Shown here piece after piece: positions 9,992 through 20,919 of a stretch of 64,000 nt of DNA. The stretch lies in assembly GCA_964036315.1 (NCBI GenBank), contig OZ038496.1:12488035-12552034 (forward strand), written 5' to 3'. Below the pieces are notes generated by a model. The model was not told the origin of the DNA and made no database searches. It saw only the letters and a list, made by a program, of their open reading frames with translations. The stretch comes from Acanthosepion esculentum. Its lineage: Eukaryota; Mollusca; Cephalopoda; Sepiida; Sepiidae. The position numbers were made by a program, and so were the translations under genes. Each line of letters starts with the position of its first letter. Within the stretch, counting starts at the first letter, position 1.

Positions 9992-11364
9992 CAGGAGGTC
10001 CTCGACTTACGACTGAGTTCATTTCCTACGATAAGTTGTAACGCAATTTTCCGTGTAAGTCAAAACCTACCCACGATTTTCCATTAATAATCACTCACGT
10101 CACTCACCTATGTAAGGCATAGTAATAATCTACATTTCTATGACATATCTAATATAATTATGACTAAAAACACATGGCAGTCATTAATCTTCAGACGCAT
10201 GAAAATAAAGAATTTTTTTTTACGTGTTAGATTCAACTACTTATTTGAGTTGAGCTTCGAGAAATGAATATAAGAAAAATAAAGGTAAGAATTTTAAAAA
10301 AATTACGATTTAATAGGAAATAATTGGATACTGGGAAAACAAAATAAATACTAGCCGGTCACATTTTAATACCGTACCCAAAATAAGTTCTAAACGGAGT
10401 AAGAAACACCTAACAAGATGTCGGTCGTCATTGTGAATAAATTCCATGGTATGGTCGATATAAACGTCTGCAGAAGGCTGGGTGGAATGTTATTCGAAGT
10501 GCTGGACATGGATTAACGAAGATCATTCATTGTTTGAAATTGATTTCCATTTCTATAAGCTTACCATCCACCCCAAGCATTTTCAAATAGGCTTCAGATA
10601 AGACGAACACAATGGATAGTAAAAACAAAATCACGTTATCGCCAAGAAAACTCCTTTGTCCAGTGGCCATTGTGGATTGCAGCGTCGTCCACACAAGCGA
10701 GGGCCAATGTAACCAACCGTGTATAATGAAATTAAATATTTTCAAGCAGCTTTTATATTTATTGCCAGTGATGTCATTGTCTCACGGTAGATGAGATAAC
10801 AAAGTGTAAGATCTTGTCTCTCTTGCGATACAGAAAATCTGTGGAAGAAAGCAGCAGAACATGTAGAGAAGAAAGAATAACAAACTAGATTTTGTTTTTC
10901 TTTTTTATCTGGAATTCACCAACTTATTGTTTTAAGAAGAAAATGTCCTTATCTCTTAAACGGAAACTCAATATGTATACACATATGCACATGTTTTAAG
11001 TGACAGTCGAACGTGTTAAATCTAGAAACCGGGCAATTTTTGTTGCTGTTTCTTCCTTTGCAGGACGTTTAAAAATGTCTAATTTAACTCCCAAGGTGAT
11101 GACTTTCCTTTTTTTTCGTATCACTGCTATCAAAAGAGGTTGCACCGTGCTTGAAAGCTATGATGAATGGCATTAAGTTTCCACAAACACAACACAAACG
11201 AAAGAAAGCGGAGGCACAACAATCCAATATGGCGTACAACCAGGAACGAACCAGTGCTGACTTAAGTACGTAACAAACGCCATTAGCTGAAATGGGATTA
11301 ATAGAGATTGCGTCGTAACTGCCAATCGTCGTAAACGGGACTGTCGTAACCCGGAGACTTCCTG
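9992..11364. mobile_element. pogo-like DNA transposon, non-autonomous
   Basis: The left end CAGGAGGTCCTCGACTTACG and the right end (inverted) CAGGAAGTCTCCGGGTTACG are terminal inverted repeats. Each is bordered by a TA dinucleotide (9990-9991 and 11365-11366), the target duplication of the Tc1/mariner/pogo superfamily. The style of the ends is closest to pogo/Tigger elements. The ~1.37 kb between holds no recognisable transposase, so it would depend on an autonomous relative. Small frames inside (for example 10527-10745 minus) show no known domain. Confidence 0.7.
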
Positions 11365-11659
11365 TATATAATCCGATAGAACAAAATAGAATATTATCTA
11401 TGAAGGGGATCCTCTAAATAGGAACCAGACAATGAAAAGTTTTATAGGATTGGGTCGATTAATCATATGACACGTTAATGCAGGTAATAAGTCATTTGTA
11501 CAATTATATTTGCATCTATAAACAGTAAATTGTTTCCTTGGTCTGTAATTATTGGTTTTTATATTCGTGCTTATACACATTTACTTCATTTGGAGATAGG
11601 TAAATATTACTTATAAATAAATGAATCTAAATGCGTGCTTTGCTACAGGTAAATTTATT
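11365..11659. other. Unassigned sequence
   Basis: No feature recognised. Confidence 0.3.
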
Positions 11660-12000
11660 TGAATCTCTATGCATTTAAACCCTTGTGCAAATTAATTGAA
11701 ACAAAACGAATAATTCCGTTATTATTTACTTTTTGTCGCATTTTTCCAATGAAACATGACCCAGTGCACATAGTACTTTTTATGTCCATTCCACGAAGTC
11801 GTTCCTTGCAGATTAACCACAGATTCTGGATTGGATTTAAATCAGGAGAGTTTCTGGACCAGTCTATAGTACATTGATTTGCTCACTGATAAGTTTGCCA
11901 TTGTGTCCGTGCAGCATTACAATTTTCGTGCGCTTCCTTGGAGTAACGTCCATCGCAGACAATGGACGTAGGACAACTAATCGACAGTCGTAACAATAGT
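11660..12000 (-). pseudogene. Tc1-like transposase, C-terminal relic
   Basis: The minus strand reads IDWSRNSPDLNPIQNLW followed by KERLRG. The SPDLNPIENLW-type block is diagnostic of Tc1 transposases and contains the third catalytic position region. Upstream (minus sense) a broken block resembles the preceding DNAPCHTAK-type motif but has stops. No terminal repeats are seen. It is inactive. Confidence 0.65.
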
Positions 12001-12777
12001 GTCTTGGCGTGATGAAAATCTCATGCAGTAACGGATGACGCAGTATTTTTCATGGCCAAATAAATTTCATCATACACCTCCAAAACAGATTCATATTACT
12101 GCACACCACTGAAAATGACTGAGTAAAAAATAGAAATCAATTACACCCTGTCACTTCAGTGGGTCTAAAACTGAGTGTATGGTGAAAGAAAAAGAAATCT
12201 AAAACTGTTGTTTCAATTGATTTGCACAAGTGTGTACTTGATTCACAAATAGATAAATGCTGGTCGTCTTTATTTGGGCCTGTGAAAGGAGAAAAACTGG
12301 TTTTGTGAATTGATACTGTCGCTATGTGTAACGACGAATCAGTGCTTTCCCCGACCAGACAAATCACCTTTCACTGTGAATTGATTTTCGTTTGTGTGAA
12401 CAGGAACTGAGAAACACTAATTTTCCCTTTACTAGATGAAGGAAAGTTTAAAATATCGACATGGCAAGAAATGAAAAAACAATTTTCTTTCTTGTTTGTT
12501 TATTCAGAGATTCACTTTCAAATGTTTCGAATGCAGGTAAAGTTAACGGGGATCATATCTAGATTAGGAGAGCATGATAGATGATCTCTCCTCTAACTTG
12601 GCTCTCTAGATAACCATAACCGGACAGCTAATCTTTCCCCTGACTTAGAACTAACAACTCAGTGTGGTGGGAGAACTAGCTGCTTACATTCCATGTCTCA
12701 AAAACCGAAACAAGTGACGTTCCATCGTCAAGGAGCGGGCTCAGAATTTTCGCCTATTTCGATGAACTGGATACCCC
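12001..12777. other. Unassigned sequence
   Basis: No feature recognised. Its right end may include decayed upstream sequence of the LINE relic that follows. Confidence 0.35.
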
Positions 12778-13135
12778 GTGAACGGGCGCCTATCGGAAGT
12801 CAATCCAGACCTTGTGAGACTCGTACATACGATCTGTCAGGAAAGACGCCGTAAAAATGGTCGGTTCTTGATGCCTGACTTCACCTGCCATCCTCTACCA
12901 GATCAGGCTGGAAATGGTGTACTGCTGCCATATATGGACATGAGCTCTCGGTGTCTACTTTCCAGTCTCGACAGAGTTCAGAAGCGTTTACGTGGGCTCG
13001 TGGGTGATGAATTTCTTCCCACCCTGGCAACCCCTTTCTCACAGAAGAAACTTTGCAAACCTCTTGTTACTTTATTGCTATTTCAATGGAAACTGTTCAG
13101 AAGACTTCTATTGTCTTAGTTCTACCAGTTCTAAC
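12778..13135 (+). pseudogene. Decayed LINE reverse-transcriptase C-terminal region
   Basis: Scattered over two frames are SSLDRVQKRLRGLVGDE, then PLSHRRNFANLLLLYCYFNG and GNCSED. These align in order with DKIQRRI...SLSHRR...FHGNCS of the LINE at 42358-42978, but they are clearly more distant from it. At least two frame changes are needed, so it is a relic of a related but separate family. Confidence 0.7.
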
Positions 13136-14334
13136 TTTAACAGATAAAACTAACCAAGTCACGCTAAGCGGCACACGCCATCTAAAGTCTTAATTACCGT
13201 ATTTATTTAATTTTCCTTTTTTCGCCCGATGATATCTTCGAAGATCTTACTTTTCATCCCAGACAAGGCCATGGAGGCAATACAACACAAGCAGTTGCTG
13301 AATACAGAAGAATATAAAAAAGAAAACATTACGAACAGAGAACAATATAAGAACAGGAATGAAAACAGAAGGTAACAATTGACATTTTACTTACATTTTT
13401 GAGTACCAATCTTTACAGGAAAGGAAAACGTTTACAGAGATTCCTATAAGTGAGAAGTGTGGGAGAAGCAATTGTTAACATAGAACTTGCGGTTACATCT
13501 AACTATTGCAACTGTAAAAGGCTAAGACCTAACTGCCAATCTAGTACTGCGAGTAAATTCGTAGATTATATTGTCTACACAGTTACAAATACTCAGATAA
13601 CATCTTTTTCCGTAAATTATTATGTGGATTTCCTGATCACATCTGGATTTCATTGTTTCACATGTATATTGAAGTGTGTTGAATCTTTTTTCTTATAGCT
13701 ATGTTCTATACAACCCAACAATTCAATGTCATACTGGCGTCCACTATTGCCGACAAGATATTTAATAAGTTAAGATTAGTATTGTAGAAGTATCGAGTAC
13801 CCAATGAGGCTCGAAGCCTTTTAAAACTTATCAAGGCAGAAGTCACTAATATACTTCGCTCAGTGATAACTGAATTCATTCCAGTTCAAATGATCGACAA
13901 ATTCATATTCGTTTCGGAGGCATCGAATCTAGTTTTCATTTTTAGTTTAATCTAAGGCCAACATTTTTGTCTTAATCTTTACTCAACAAGAAGGTGTCGG
14001 ATATGTTGACTAATCCGAGCTTTCTCCGCCACAAGATTCCAGTGAGGATTAAAGTTAATACTATATTAACGATTTGTGAGGTGTGATTACTTGCTGCTAC
14101 TCCAAGATGCGATGCTTGTGGAATTTGCTACGTTTTTCTACCATTTTTTTTTTATTACGAAATGCTTGGAACTGTTAATCTCTACAACTTTACTACGCTT
14201 AACTTAGTTTGGTGCGAAATTACAGTGAAGTTATGGCTTCAACTTTATATTAGTGGGTGCGGTGAATATTTCCATGATGCTGATCATGGTGTTCGATGCT
14301 TATAGCAGAAATAAATAGACTTATGCTGGCAAAC

Positions 14335-14337
<3 letters not shown>
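13136..14337. other. Unassigned sequence
   Basis: About 1.2 kb with no repeat, RNA gene or protein domain that I recognise. The 82-codon frame at 13450-13698 looks non-coding. Confidence 0.4.

Positions 14338-14400
<63 letters not shown>
14338..14400. repeat. (TA)n microsatellite
   Basis: Pure TA run abutting a perfect inverted repeat. Confidence 0.96.
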
Positions 14401-14406
<6 letters not shown>

Positions 14407-14595
14407 TTTATCATATAGACAAAACCATTTTACTCACAACAAAGATGCAACTTGGTTTCAGTGCATTTTAACTGCACATCTACGAGTGAGGGTCGGAAAT
14501 GGTTATGGACCTGTAGATGTGCAGTTAAAATGCACTGAAACCAAGTTGCATCTTTGTTGTGAGTAAAATGGTTTTGTCTATATGATAAAATTATA
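14401..14595. repeat. Perfect 83-bp inverted repeat
   Basis: Bases 14401-14483 are the exact reverse complement of 14513-14595, with a 29-base spacer. A single diverged arm of the same sequence stands at 29553-29665, so the arm is a dispersed repeat and this locus is an inverted duplication of it. Confidence 0.95.
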
Positions 14596-14694
14596 ATAAA
14601 TAAATAATTATCGCTCTACTACCTGTATCGAGCTCTTTTTTTAATTAACGCTGCGAACGCTATAATTTATATATTACTTTCGTTCTCATCGCAT

Positions 14695-14697
<3 letters not shown>

Positions 14698-14743
<46 letters not shown>
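14698..14743. repeat. (TA)n microsatellite
   Basis: Pure TA run. Confidence 0.96.
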
Positions 14744-14746
<3 letters not shown>

Positions 14747-14769
14747 GGAGACAAAATCCATAGAAAATG

Positions 14770-14885
14770 CAACGATACGTGACAAATTTGAGTAACGATA
14801 TTAAATATGCAGATGACACAGTGGTGATAGCAGACACGGAAATGAAATAACAAGAATCTACAGAAGGTTGTCAAGTAAAGCGGAA
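14770..14885 (+). pseudogene. LINE reverse-transcriptase relic, active-site part
   Basis: Reads NDIKYADDTVVIADTEMK, which holds the YADD catalytic box of a non-LTR reverse transcriptase, then a stop. The coding similarity resumes at about 15460 on the far side of a transposase relic, so the LINE was split by that insertion. Confidence 0.75.
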
Positions 14886-15443
14886 AGAAAGGAGTCTGTC
14901 CCAAAAAATCTGACATCATTTCGCCGGCCAATAATTTTGGCAATTCTTGTTAAAATAACCTCAAATTTTCAGAGAATCTATAGAAACAGATCAAGATTTT
15001 GTATTTAATGGAAGTATGTGCTTATCTCAGTGAACATCTGCCAGAGAGATGGATCGGGCGTGGTGGAGATGAAGACAGTTTTCTGCTGAAATTGCCGCCC
15101 GCGGTCACCGGAACTGTCCCCGTGTGATTTCTTTTTATGGGGATATGTGAAGGGACTGGACTATGCCCCCTTTTCCTGCTAGCATTGATGAACTCAAGTA
15201 GAAAATCACTTCCGCATTGGATAATGTTACAACAGACATGCTACAGCGTGTTTGGCAAGAGCTTAACTACCGATTTGACGTGTGCCGTGTCACAGCCGGT
15301 GCATATATTGAACCCTTTTGAAATTGATCCCCGAATTAACTTTTTTTATGTTCAACACCTAAACTCTTTAATTTTATTGTGCTAGACTTAGTAGTTTTCA
15401 AGATAATTACTTTTAAAATAAAATTATTTGGCACACGCTGTAT
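14886..15443 (+). pseudogene. mariner-like transposase, C-terminal relic
   Basis: Reads YLSEHLPERWIGRGG, then (after a one-base shift) RSPELSPCDFFLWGYVK, then KITSALDNVTTDMLQRVW and YRFDVCRVTAGAYIEPF before a stop near 15330. The order RSPxLxPCDFFLWGYVK ... RVTxGAxIE marks the C-terminal third of a Tc1/mariner-superfamily transposase, with its last catalytic Asp in PCDFF. The relic ends in GGCACACGCTGTAT, a plausible terminal repeat. One frameshift and at least one stop are present. Confidence 0.75.
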
Positions 15444-15449
15444 ATGGTT

Positions 15450-15760
15450 TTCGGATAATTAGAAATTGGAGGTACCAAAATCCTGCAAGTAAACAGAATT
15501 AAATATCTAGGAAGAATTTTAACAGAGGAGGGAAATACAATACCTAAATTTGCAGGCGCATTCGGATAGCTAAAGCTACCTTCGAAAAGCTAATCAAAAA
15601 ATTAAAAACAGGAAACTTTTGTTAGAAACAAGGAAAAGAGTATTAAATTGTAATGTAATATTGGTCCTCCTATATGTCAGTGAATGTTGGACAATCTCAT
15701 CACAGAGGAAGAAGGGATTTGAGGCAAGAAAGAAGGATACTGAAAATACCATGTACTAAA
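15450..15760 (+). pseudogene. LINE reverse-transcriptase relic, thumb and C-terminal part
   Basis: Reads VNRIKYLGRILTEEG, then IRIAKATFEKL, RKLLLETRKRVLN, VLLYVSECWTIS and RRILKIPCT in order over shifted frames. This is the usual order downstream of YADD in RTE/BovB-type or similar non-LTR elements and continues the fragment at 14770-14885. Confidence 0.7.
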
Positions 15761-16889
15761 CATTTTGCATTGCCTTTAAACATAATAGCAGTAGCCGCCC
15801 TAAATAAACCGTGTATCATCAGCAGATCTCGAATATAAAAACACGTATACCTTAAAGTATCTCACTCTCCTAGATTTCCTCTTTCGAACTGATGACATGA
15901 ACCTTCCACGCTGAAGGTAAATGGGCTGTGAACGCTTCACTCTAAAACACACCAACATAGTAAGTAATCGAATATATTCAAAACAAATTTCGTTGTGCAC
16001 GCAATCTATTTTCAACAAAATTTTCCTTTTGTTAATTTTCTTTTAATAAATGTTATTTTGCATTTAAAATCAATTGGACTGTTATTTTTCTGCATGTACT
16101 CTTTTTCACCACCATTATTTCATGTCCAATAAAATGTTCCCGTAAGAAACCTTACACATGTAATTATTGAAGTATCTCATCACTAAAAATTGGAACAGCA
16201 ACGGAGTTTTAGAGAAAAAGGGAAAGGAAAGGGTCCCTTATATTTAAAATATAAGAGAGTTCTAGGACACAATGGGGAAAGGGAACCTAGACAATTTGAC
16301 ACAGTGGGGTCAAGAGAGACAGATGCATGCAGCGTATAACCTGCCTAACGTACAGGTTTAAATGGTTGGACGAACAAGTATTAAGAGAAATAGCGAATGT
16401 ACTATATTTACTAAATGCTGCAAAAGACAGGAAATTGTGACGGGCCATGATCTACTTCCTGTGGGGAGGGGTACGGCACATAGAAGAAGATATAATAATT
16501 CTATTCTCGAATCAGTTTGATATTTCGAAAGGAAATATTTACTTTTGCATTGAATCGACATTGTAATTTCCTCCGAAGTTCTTGTCGGTTATATTCGGAA
16601 CGTTTGTTTATTTATTTAAATTATTAAACAAAGAAAAAATATCATCCCACAGGAAACTTCCTATGTTCAAGGAAAATCCAAAATAGAACGATGTTTTGAA
16701 ACTATTATATTAAGACCTGTTGCTATCACTGATCTTTGAGAATTACACATAGCTTAGCATTTTCAGACGCCCACATTTGAGGTAAAACATCCCTTGTTGG
16801 ATCACGATAATAAGTTTAATCCGAACTTTTAGAGCTTAGGAACGATTATTAATATGTAGTTTAAAATTCAAAACTCAAAATTAGCGAGC
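15761..16889. other. Unassigned sequence
   Basis: No gene, RNA or repeat recognised in about 1.1 kb. Confidence 0.4.
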
Positions 16890-16894
16890 CAAAC

Positions 16895-17131
16895 TGTTAT
16901 GGTCCAGGTTAGGACCAAGGGAGAACAACACGAACACAAGAGTAGAAATAACGAAGATATATTACACGGAATAATAATACAAGATGTGGAAGGTGTTAGT
17001 ATGACTGTCAGTCTGGTTTGGAGTGAACTACTATCGGCTCAACTCGATTCGTCTCTCTCTCTCTTGAGAGGCGTAGTATACTTAGTGTTAGGAAGAGTTC
17101 ATTCTGTAGTTATAGGTAAGGACCCATAACA
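16895..17131. mobile_element. Solo LTR with 5-bp target duplication
   Basis: The segment starts TGTTATGG and ends CCATAACA, a perfect 8-base inverted end pair with canonical TG...CA termini. It is flanked by CAAAC on both sides (16890-16894 and 17132-17136). The 237-base length, ends and 5-bp duplication define a solo LTR left by recombination between the two LTRs of an LTR retrotransposon. It is unrelated in sequence to the LTR at 46065-46232. Orientation is not determined. Confidence 0.85.
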
Positions 17132-17329
17132 CAAACATAGTAACAAATGGTCATAATTAGAATATAAATCCAAGGTGCATCTACACTGCAAAAATAAGAT
17201 CAGTATACTCAGTGATCGAGGCAACAATAAACAGTGTCAAAGTCTGTCTACCATACATAACAGATATATTTGAAAACATTCAAAGGCTTTGCAGTTCATA
17301 ACACTCTAGCATATGATAAAATATTTTTT

Positions 17330-17665
17330 TAAAAAAACTAACATTTCTGAAATATCTCTCGCGAAACAGGCAATCCTTGAAAGAAAATAAGTGAGAACTG
17401 CATATATTACATCTCATGAATTCGTGACAATAAATACAAAAGTGTAAATATTCTCTATCTAAAGGTAAAACTGAAAAAAACATCAAAAGTCTTCTAACAC
17501 GTTTAAAAAAGCAGATAACCTTTCTGAAATATCTTTCCCGAACCAGGCAATCCTAGTAATAAATTTAACTAAGTACTGCATATATTCTTTCTCGTGAAGT
17601 TGTGGTAGAAAAATACGAGCGACAATATCCTCTATCTTAAGGTAAAACTAGAAGAATATTAAAAT
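17330..17665. repeat. Diverged tandem duplication, ~175 bp period
   Basis: Copies at about 17335-17480 and 17510-17665 share CATTTCTGAAATATCTCTC / CCTTTCTGAAATATCTTTC, CAGGCAATCCT, ACTGCATATATT and AGGTAAAACT in the same order. Confidence 0.75.
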
Positions 17666-17879
17666 ATGTTTACGACAGATGCATTGAAATCAGGCACGAC
17701 TGATCATATATCCAGGGAAGAAAAGAATCAGATTCATGTTAGGTACGGGTAAACTTTTACTAGAGTTAGAATCTGATATTATCTTACGTTATATTTTGTT
17801 TTGGCCTCCGTATGGGGATTTAGAATCAATTTACATAAGTGATCTGGAGTGCTAAATCAATTGTTATCTACACTGTTTA
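17666..17879. other. Unassigned sequence
   Basis: No feature recognised. Confidence 0.3.
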
Positions 17880-17960
17880 AATTCAAACTATTGTCCTCAA
17901 CTTTATCGATGTTACCACAACGTTTCGGCCGTTCATAGGAGAAGAGAACATTTAGTAAAA
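17880..17960 (-). mobile_element. Penelope-type terminal-repeat fragment
   Basis: Shares ATTGTCCTCAACTTTATCG and ACAACGTTTCGGCC with the tandem array at 49810-50535. Confidence 0.6.
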
Positions 17961-18000
17961 AAAAAATCAGGTGAGTCACTTTTAACGAACACCACTGAAT

Positions 18001-18009
<9 letters not shown>

Positions 18010-18070
<61 letters not shown>
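18010..18070. repeat. (TA)n microsatellite
   Basis: TA run followed by AT-rich imperfect sequence. Confidence 0.95.
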
Positions 18071-18073
<3 letters not shown>

Positions 18074-18342
18074 TATATTATACTAAGAATTATATATATA
18101 TTATATATATTAATGTTATTTTTATTATTATTATTATGATTATTATTCAAAAGATGTCCGTTTACTAGGAAATAAACAATGCAATTATTTATAAAATACA
18201 GTTTAGATTAATGCAAGCATGATTTCAAAGTTGTCATCACCCCTTCTTAGACTATGAACTTATTCAGCGCATCCTCGTATTAGGACTATTCTCAAAAATT
18301 TCCATATGTATCTATCTATCTATGTCTTTCTCTCTCTCTCGC

Positions 18343-18344
<2 letters not shown>

Positions 18345-18427
<83 letters not shown>
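18345..18427. repeat. (TA)n microsatellite
   Basis: Pure TA run of about 80 bases. Confidence 0.96.
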
Positions 18428-18431
<4 letters not shown>

Positions 18432-18437
18432 TTTTCT

Positions 18438-18534
18438 GTTTTCTTTTTGAATTTGTAGGTCTGATGAATTGGATCGTATTTAAGATTCCAATGGAATAAA
18501 TTATGACCATGGAATATTAGTGTTTAAGCCTTTT

Positions 18535-18537
<3 letters not shown>
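18438..18537. repeat. Dispersed repeat shared with 24024-24110
   Basis: TTTTTGAATTTGTAGGTCTG, GATGAATTGGATCGT and CCATGGAATATTAG occur in the same order at both loci, and the last phrase also at 8050. Confidence 0.75.

Positions 18538-18600
<63 letters not shown>
18538..18600. repeat. (TA)n microsatellite
   Basis: Pure TA run. Confidence 0.96.
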
Positions 18601-18602
<2 letters not shown>

Positions 18603-18609
18603 AATCCGT

Positions 18610-18790
18610 AAGTTGAAAGGATAATAGTATTTTTAGACACGATTGCTACTAAGAATTTAAAACTGGACACTTCCTCCAGTGAATTCCCGTTAATGGTAAT
18701 TCTGACAGGTCTGTTTGTGCTATTCACCATTAAAATGAATGACATAATATTAAAAACAAAGGTGTCGCTTATTTTTCCATCTTTAATAGG
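18610..18790 (-). pseudogene. LINE reverse-transcriptase relic
   Basis: The minus frame holds ILMVNSTNRPVRITINGN followed by SLEEVSSFKFL. This matches the segment just after the catalytic box of non-LTR reverse transcriptases, where KTKxMVNS ... INGxxLEEVxxFKYLG is usual. No active site is preserved and the fragment ends at a TA tract. Confidence 0.55.
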
Positions 18791-19780
18791 TGAATCAGCA
18801 AACAAAATATGCCAAATTAACCACTTTTTGGGAAAATCTCAACCCCATAAAATCTAGAGACCGTGTTCAGGACGAGGAAAAGAAGCAAAAGCATTTACCT
18901 TAAGTTGCGAAATATGACACCATCCCGCGACGTAATGTGACCGTCTGATAACTTGAATTAAGCAAATACAAAAATGAAAAGGAAAAAAAAAACACTCCCT
19001 TTATAACTACTTCAGGGATCACGTGGTAATAAAGTCACGTGACCTATGTAACAATAAAAAGTTAGTAAAAACGTAACCCTGGCAATTACATTGCTTTTTC
19101 TCCCGCTTGAACTGTCAAATTCCCCACACAATAAAATACGCGCTATCACATTACAATCAATAGCTATCTGTTTGGATGAATTTAAAACTGAACACTCCTA
19201 GTGCCATCTTGCTCGAAAAGAAAGGTTTTTCCTGAGCTCACAGGTTAGGTGGGCCAGTAATAATTTAAAGGCAATAAAATATTTAGTTGACATGAATTCA
19301 TAATAAGACAATATCTCGTTGCCCTTGCAAACATCCTGATGCCTCAAGGCGAAAGAATCACGATTCCATGATACATTTTTATATATCTTCATGGGGATTG
19401 AATTTGTTACCTGGGATTGTAAGGCGGTATTTATCAGGTATTACTGATGATAAACGTGTTTTACAGTGATAGTAAAAAAAAAAAAGAACAATGACTAAAA
19501 CGTGAAGCGTAGAATAGAACAAATATATATTTTTTTCTTTGAGAATAAGAAAAACTGATGGATATACTTGAATAATCACTTGTAAAGAACATTAGAATAG
19601 AAAATGGCGGATGAAAATGAAAAGAAAACTCTATAACATTCTTTTCATTTTAAACATTAAAATATTAGATTCTTTTTTTTTCAAATCCTGTTGTCGTGAC
19701 ATGAATTTCTATAATTACATCTGGAAACAGCTTTTCTGGAGCTAAGACATATAATAACGTTGAATATTTCTAGAAATCTC
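18791..19780. other. Unassigned sequence
   Basis: About 1 kb with no feature recognised. Confidence 0.4.
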
Positions 19781-20071
19781 TGATGTCTTCCCTCTGTCTT
19801 ATTTACATTATTTTCATGGCAACTGTTCTAATGAGTTTTTTTTTCCCTGGTGCCCTGACTACATGAATTTAAGCATGCTACTAGAATGGTACTAAGTCAC
19901 CCTTTTACTGTTGAAATAGCTAAATACAACCACTACTTTCACTATAACAGTTTCTTTTCTCACACTTCCCGCCTGTGGAACTCATTTCCATTCACTTGCA
20001 TCTCTGATATCTACAATCTTCAAAAATTTAAATGAAATGTCAGTCACTTCTTGAATCCTGTTTATCCTTTG
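19781..20071 (+). mobile_element. LINE 3' fragment, copy a
   Basis: It corresponds to the C-terminal coding end of the LINE at 42358-42978 in decayed form and is over 90% similar by eye to 21126-21430. The shared phrases include GCATGCTACTAGAATGGTAC and ATCTACAATCTTCAAAAATT. Confidence 0.8.
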
Positions 20072-20099
20072 TTCTATACTCAGTGTTTTCTCACGTTTT

Positions 20100-20815
20100 C
20101 TCCATCCTGGGTAAGACAATAAACTACATCCGCGTCATGGGTAAGACAATAAACTATATCCGCGTCCTGGGTAAGACAATAAACTACATCCGCGTCATGG
20201 GTAAGACAATAAACTATATCCGCGTCCTGGGTAAGACAATAAACTACATCCGCGTCATGGGTAAGACAATAAACTATATCCGCGTCCTGGGTAAGACAAT
20301 AAACAACATCCGCGTCATGGGTAAGACAATAAACTATATCCGCGTCATGGGTAAGACAATAAATTATATCCGCGTCCTGGGTAAGACAATAAACTACATC
20401 CACGTCATGGGTAAGACAATTAAACTACATCCGCGTCATGGGTAAGACAATAAACTATATCCGCGTCCTGGGTAAGACAATAAACTACAAACGCGTCATG
20501 GTTATGACAATAAACTATATCCGCGTCCTGGGTAAGACAATAAACAACATCCGCGTCATGGGTAAGACAATAAACTATATCCGCGTCCTGGGTAAGACAA
20601 TAAACTACATCCAACAGCAAGGCATCTGATCAGAAGGTTTTGAGGAGCGTGGAACCACATCTTAATTACTGGAGTTCCCAGGTTCACCCTGCCCTGGGGT
20701 GGTAGGATCTGTTAGGGTCCCAGGCATGGGAAAATAGTTGACACCCAAACTGGGGTCAAAACACTATGAAAGTGTAAAAATAGGTTTTAATACGTGTCAG
20801 AAATACTTCTTTTAC
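20100..20815 (-). mobile_element. Minisatellite-bearing element, copy 2 (module D expanded)
   Basis: On the minus strand the order is module C (GTGTAAAAAT side, then the GTGGTTCCACGCTCCTC region) and then a greatly expanded module D. Modules A and B are missing. The expanded part is described separately at 20107-20615. Open frames of 137 and 107 codons across it are simple consequences of a 30-base period. Confidence 0.8.
20107..20615. repeat. 30-bp minisatellite, 17 units, dimeric order
   Basis: Units begin GGGTAAGACAATAAACTA and end CGCGTC. Odd and even units differ at two fixed places (ACATCC...CAT versus ATATCC...CCT), giving a 60-base higher-order period. A few units deviate, such as GGTTATGAC near 20500. 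The unit is module D of the interspersed element, present only twice in copy 1 at about 2528-2582. Confidence 0.95.
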
Positions 20816-20919
20816 CATGATTATTATGATTATTGTCATTTATTTCTTTATCATTCTCTCTATCATTACATTTTTATATTGCGATTTTAATCACCAATCT
20901 TTACTTAGATGAACTGGGG
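20816..20919. other. Unassigned AT-rich spacer
   Basis: No feature recognised. Confidence 0.3.

Noticed and set aside
10527..10745. 72-codon minus frame inside the pogo-like element as a transposase piece
   Set aside because: No DDE or DNA-binding motif can be seen.
20032..20445. 137-codon repeat protein (GKTINYIRV units)
   Set aside because: A 30-bp minisatellite keeps any frame open. The opposite strand also reads open, and the unit belongs to a non-coding interspersed element.
20107..20615. CRISPR-like array of ~30-bp repeats
   Set aside because: The units are contiguous with no unique spacers, and the genome is eukaryotic.
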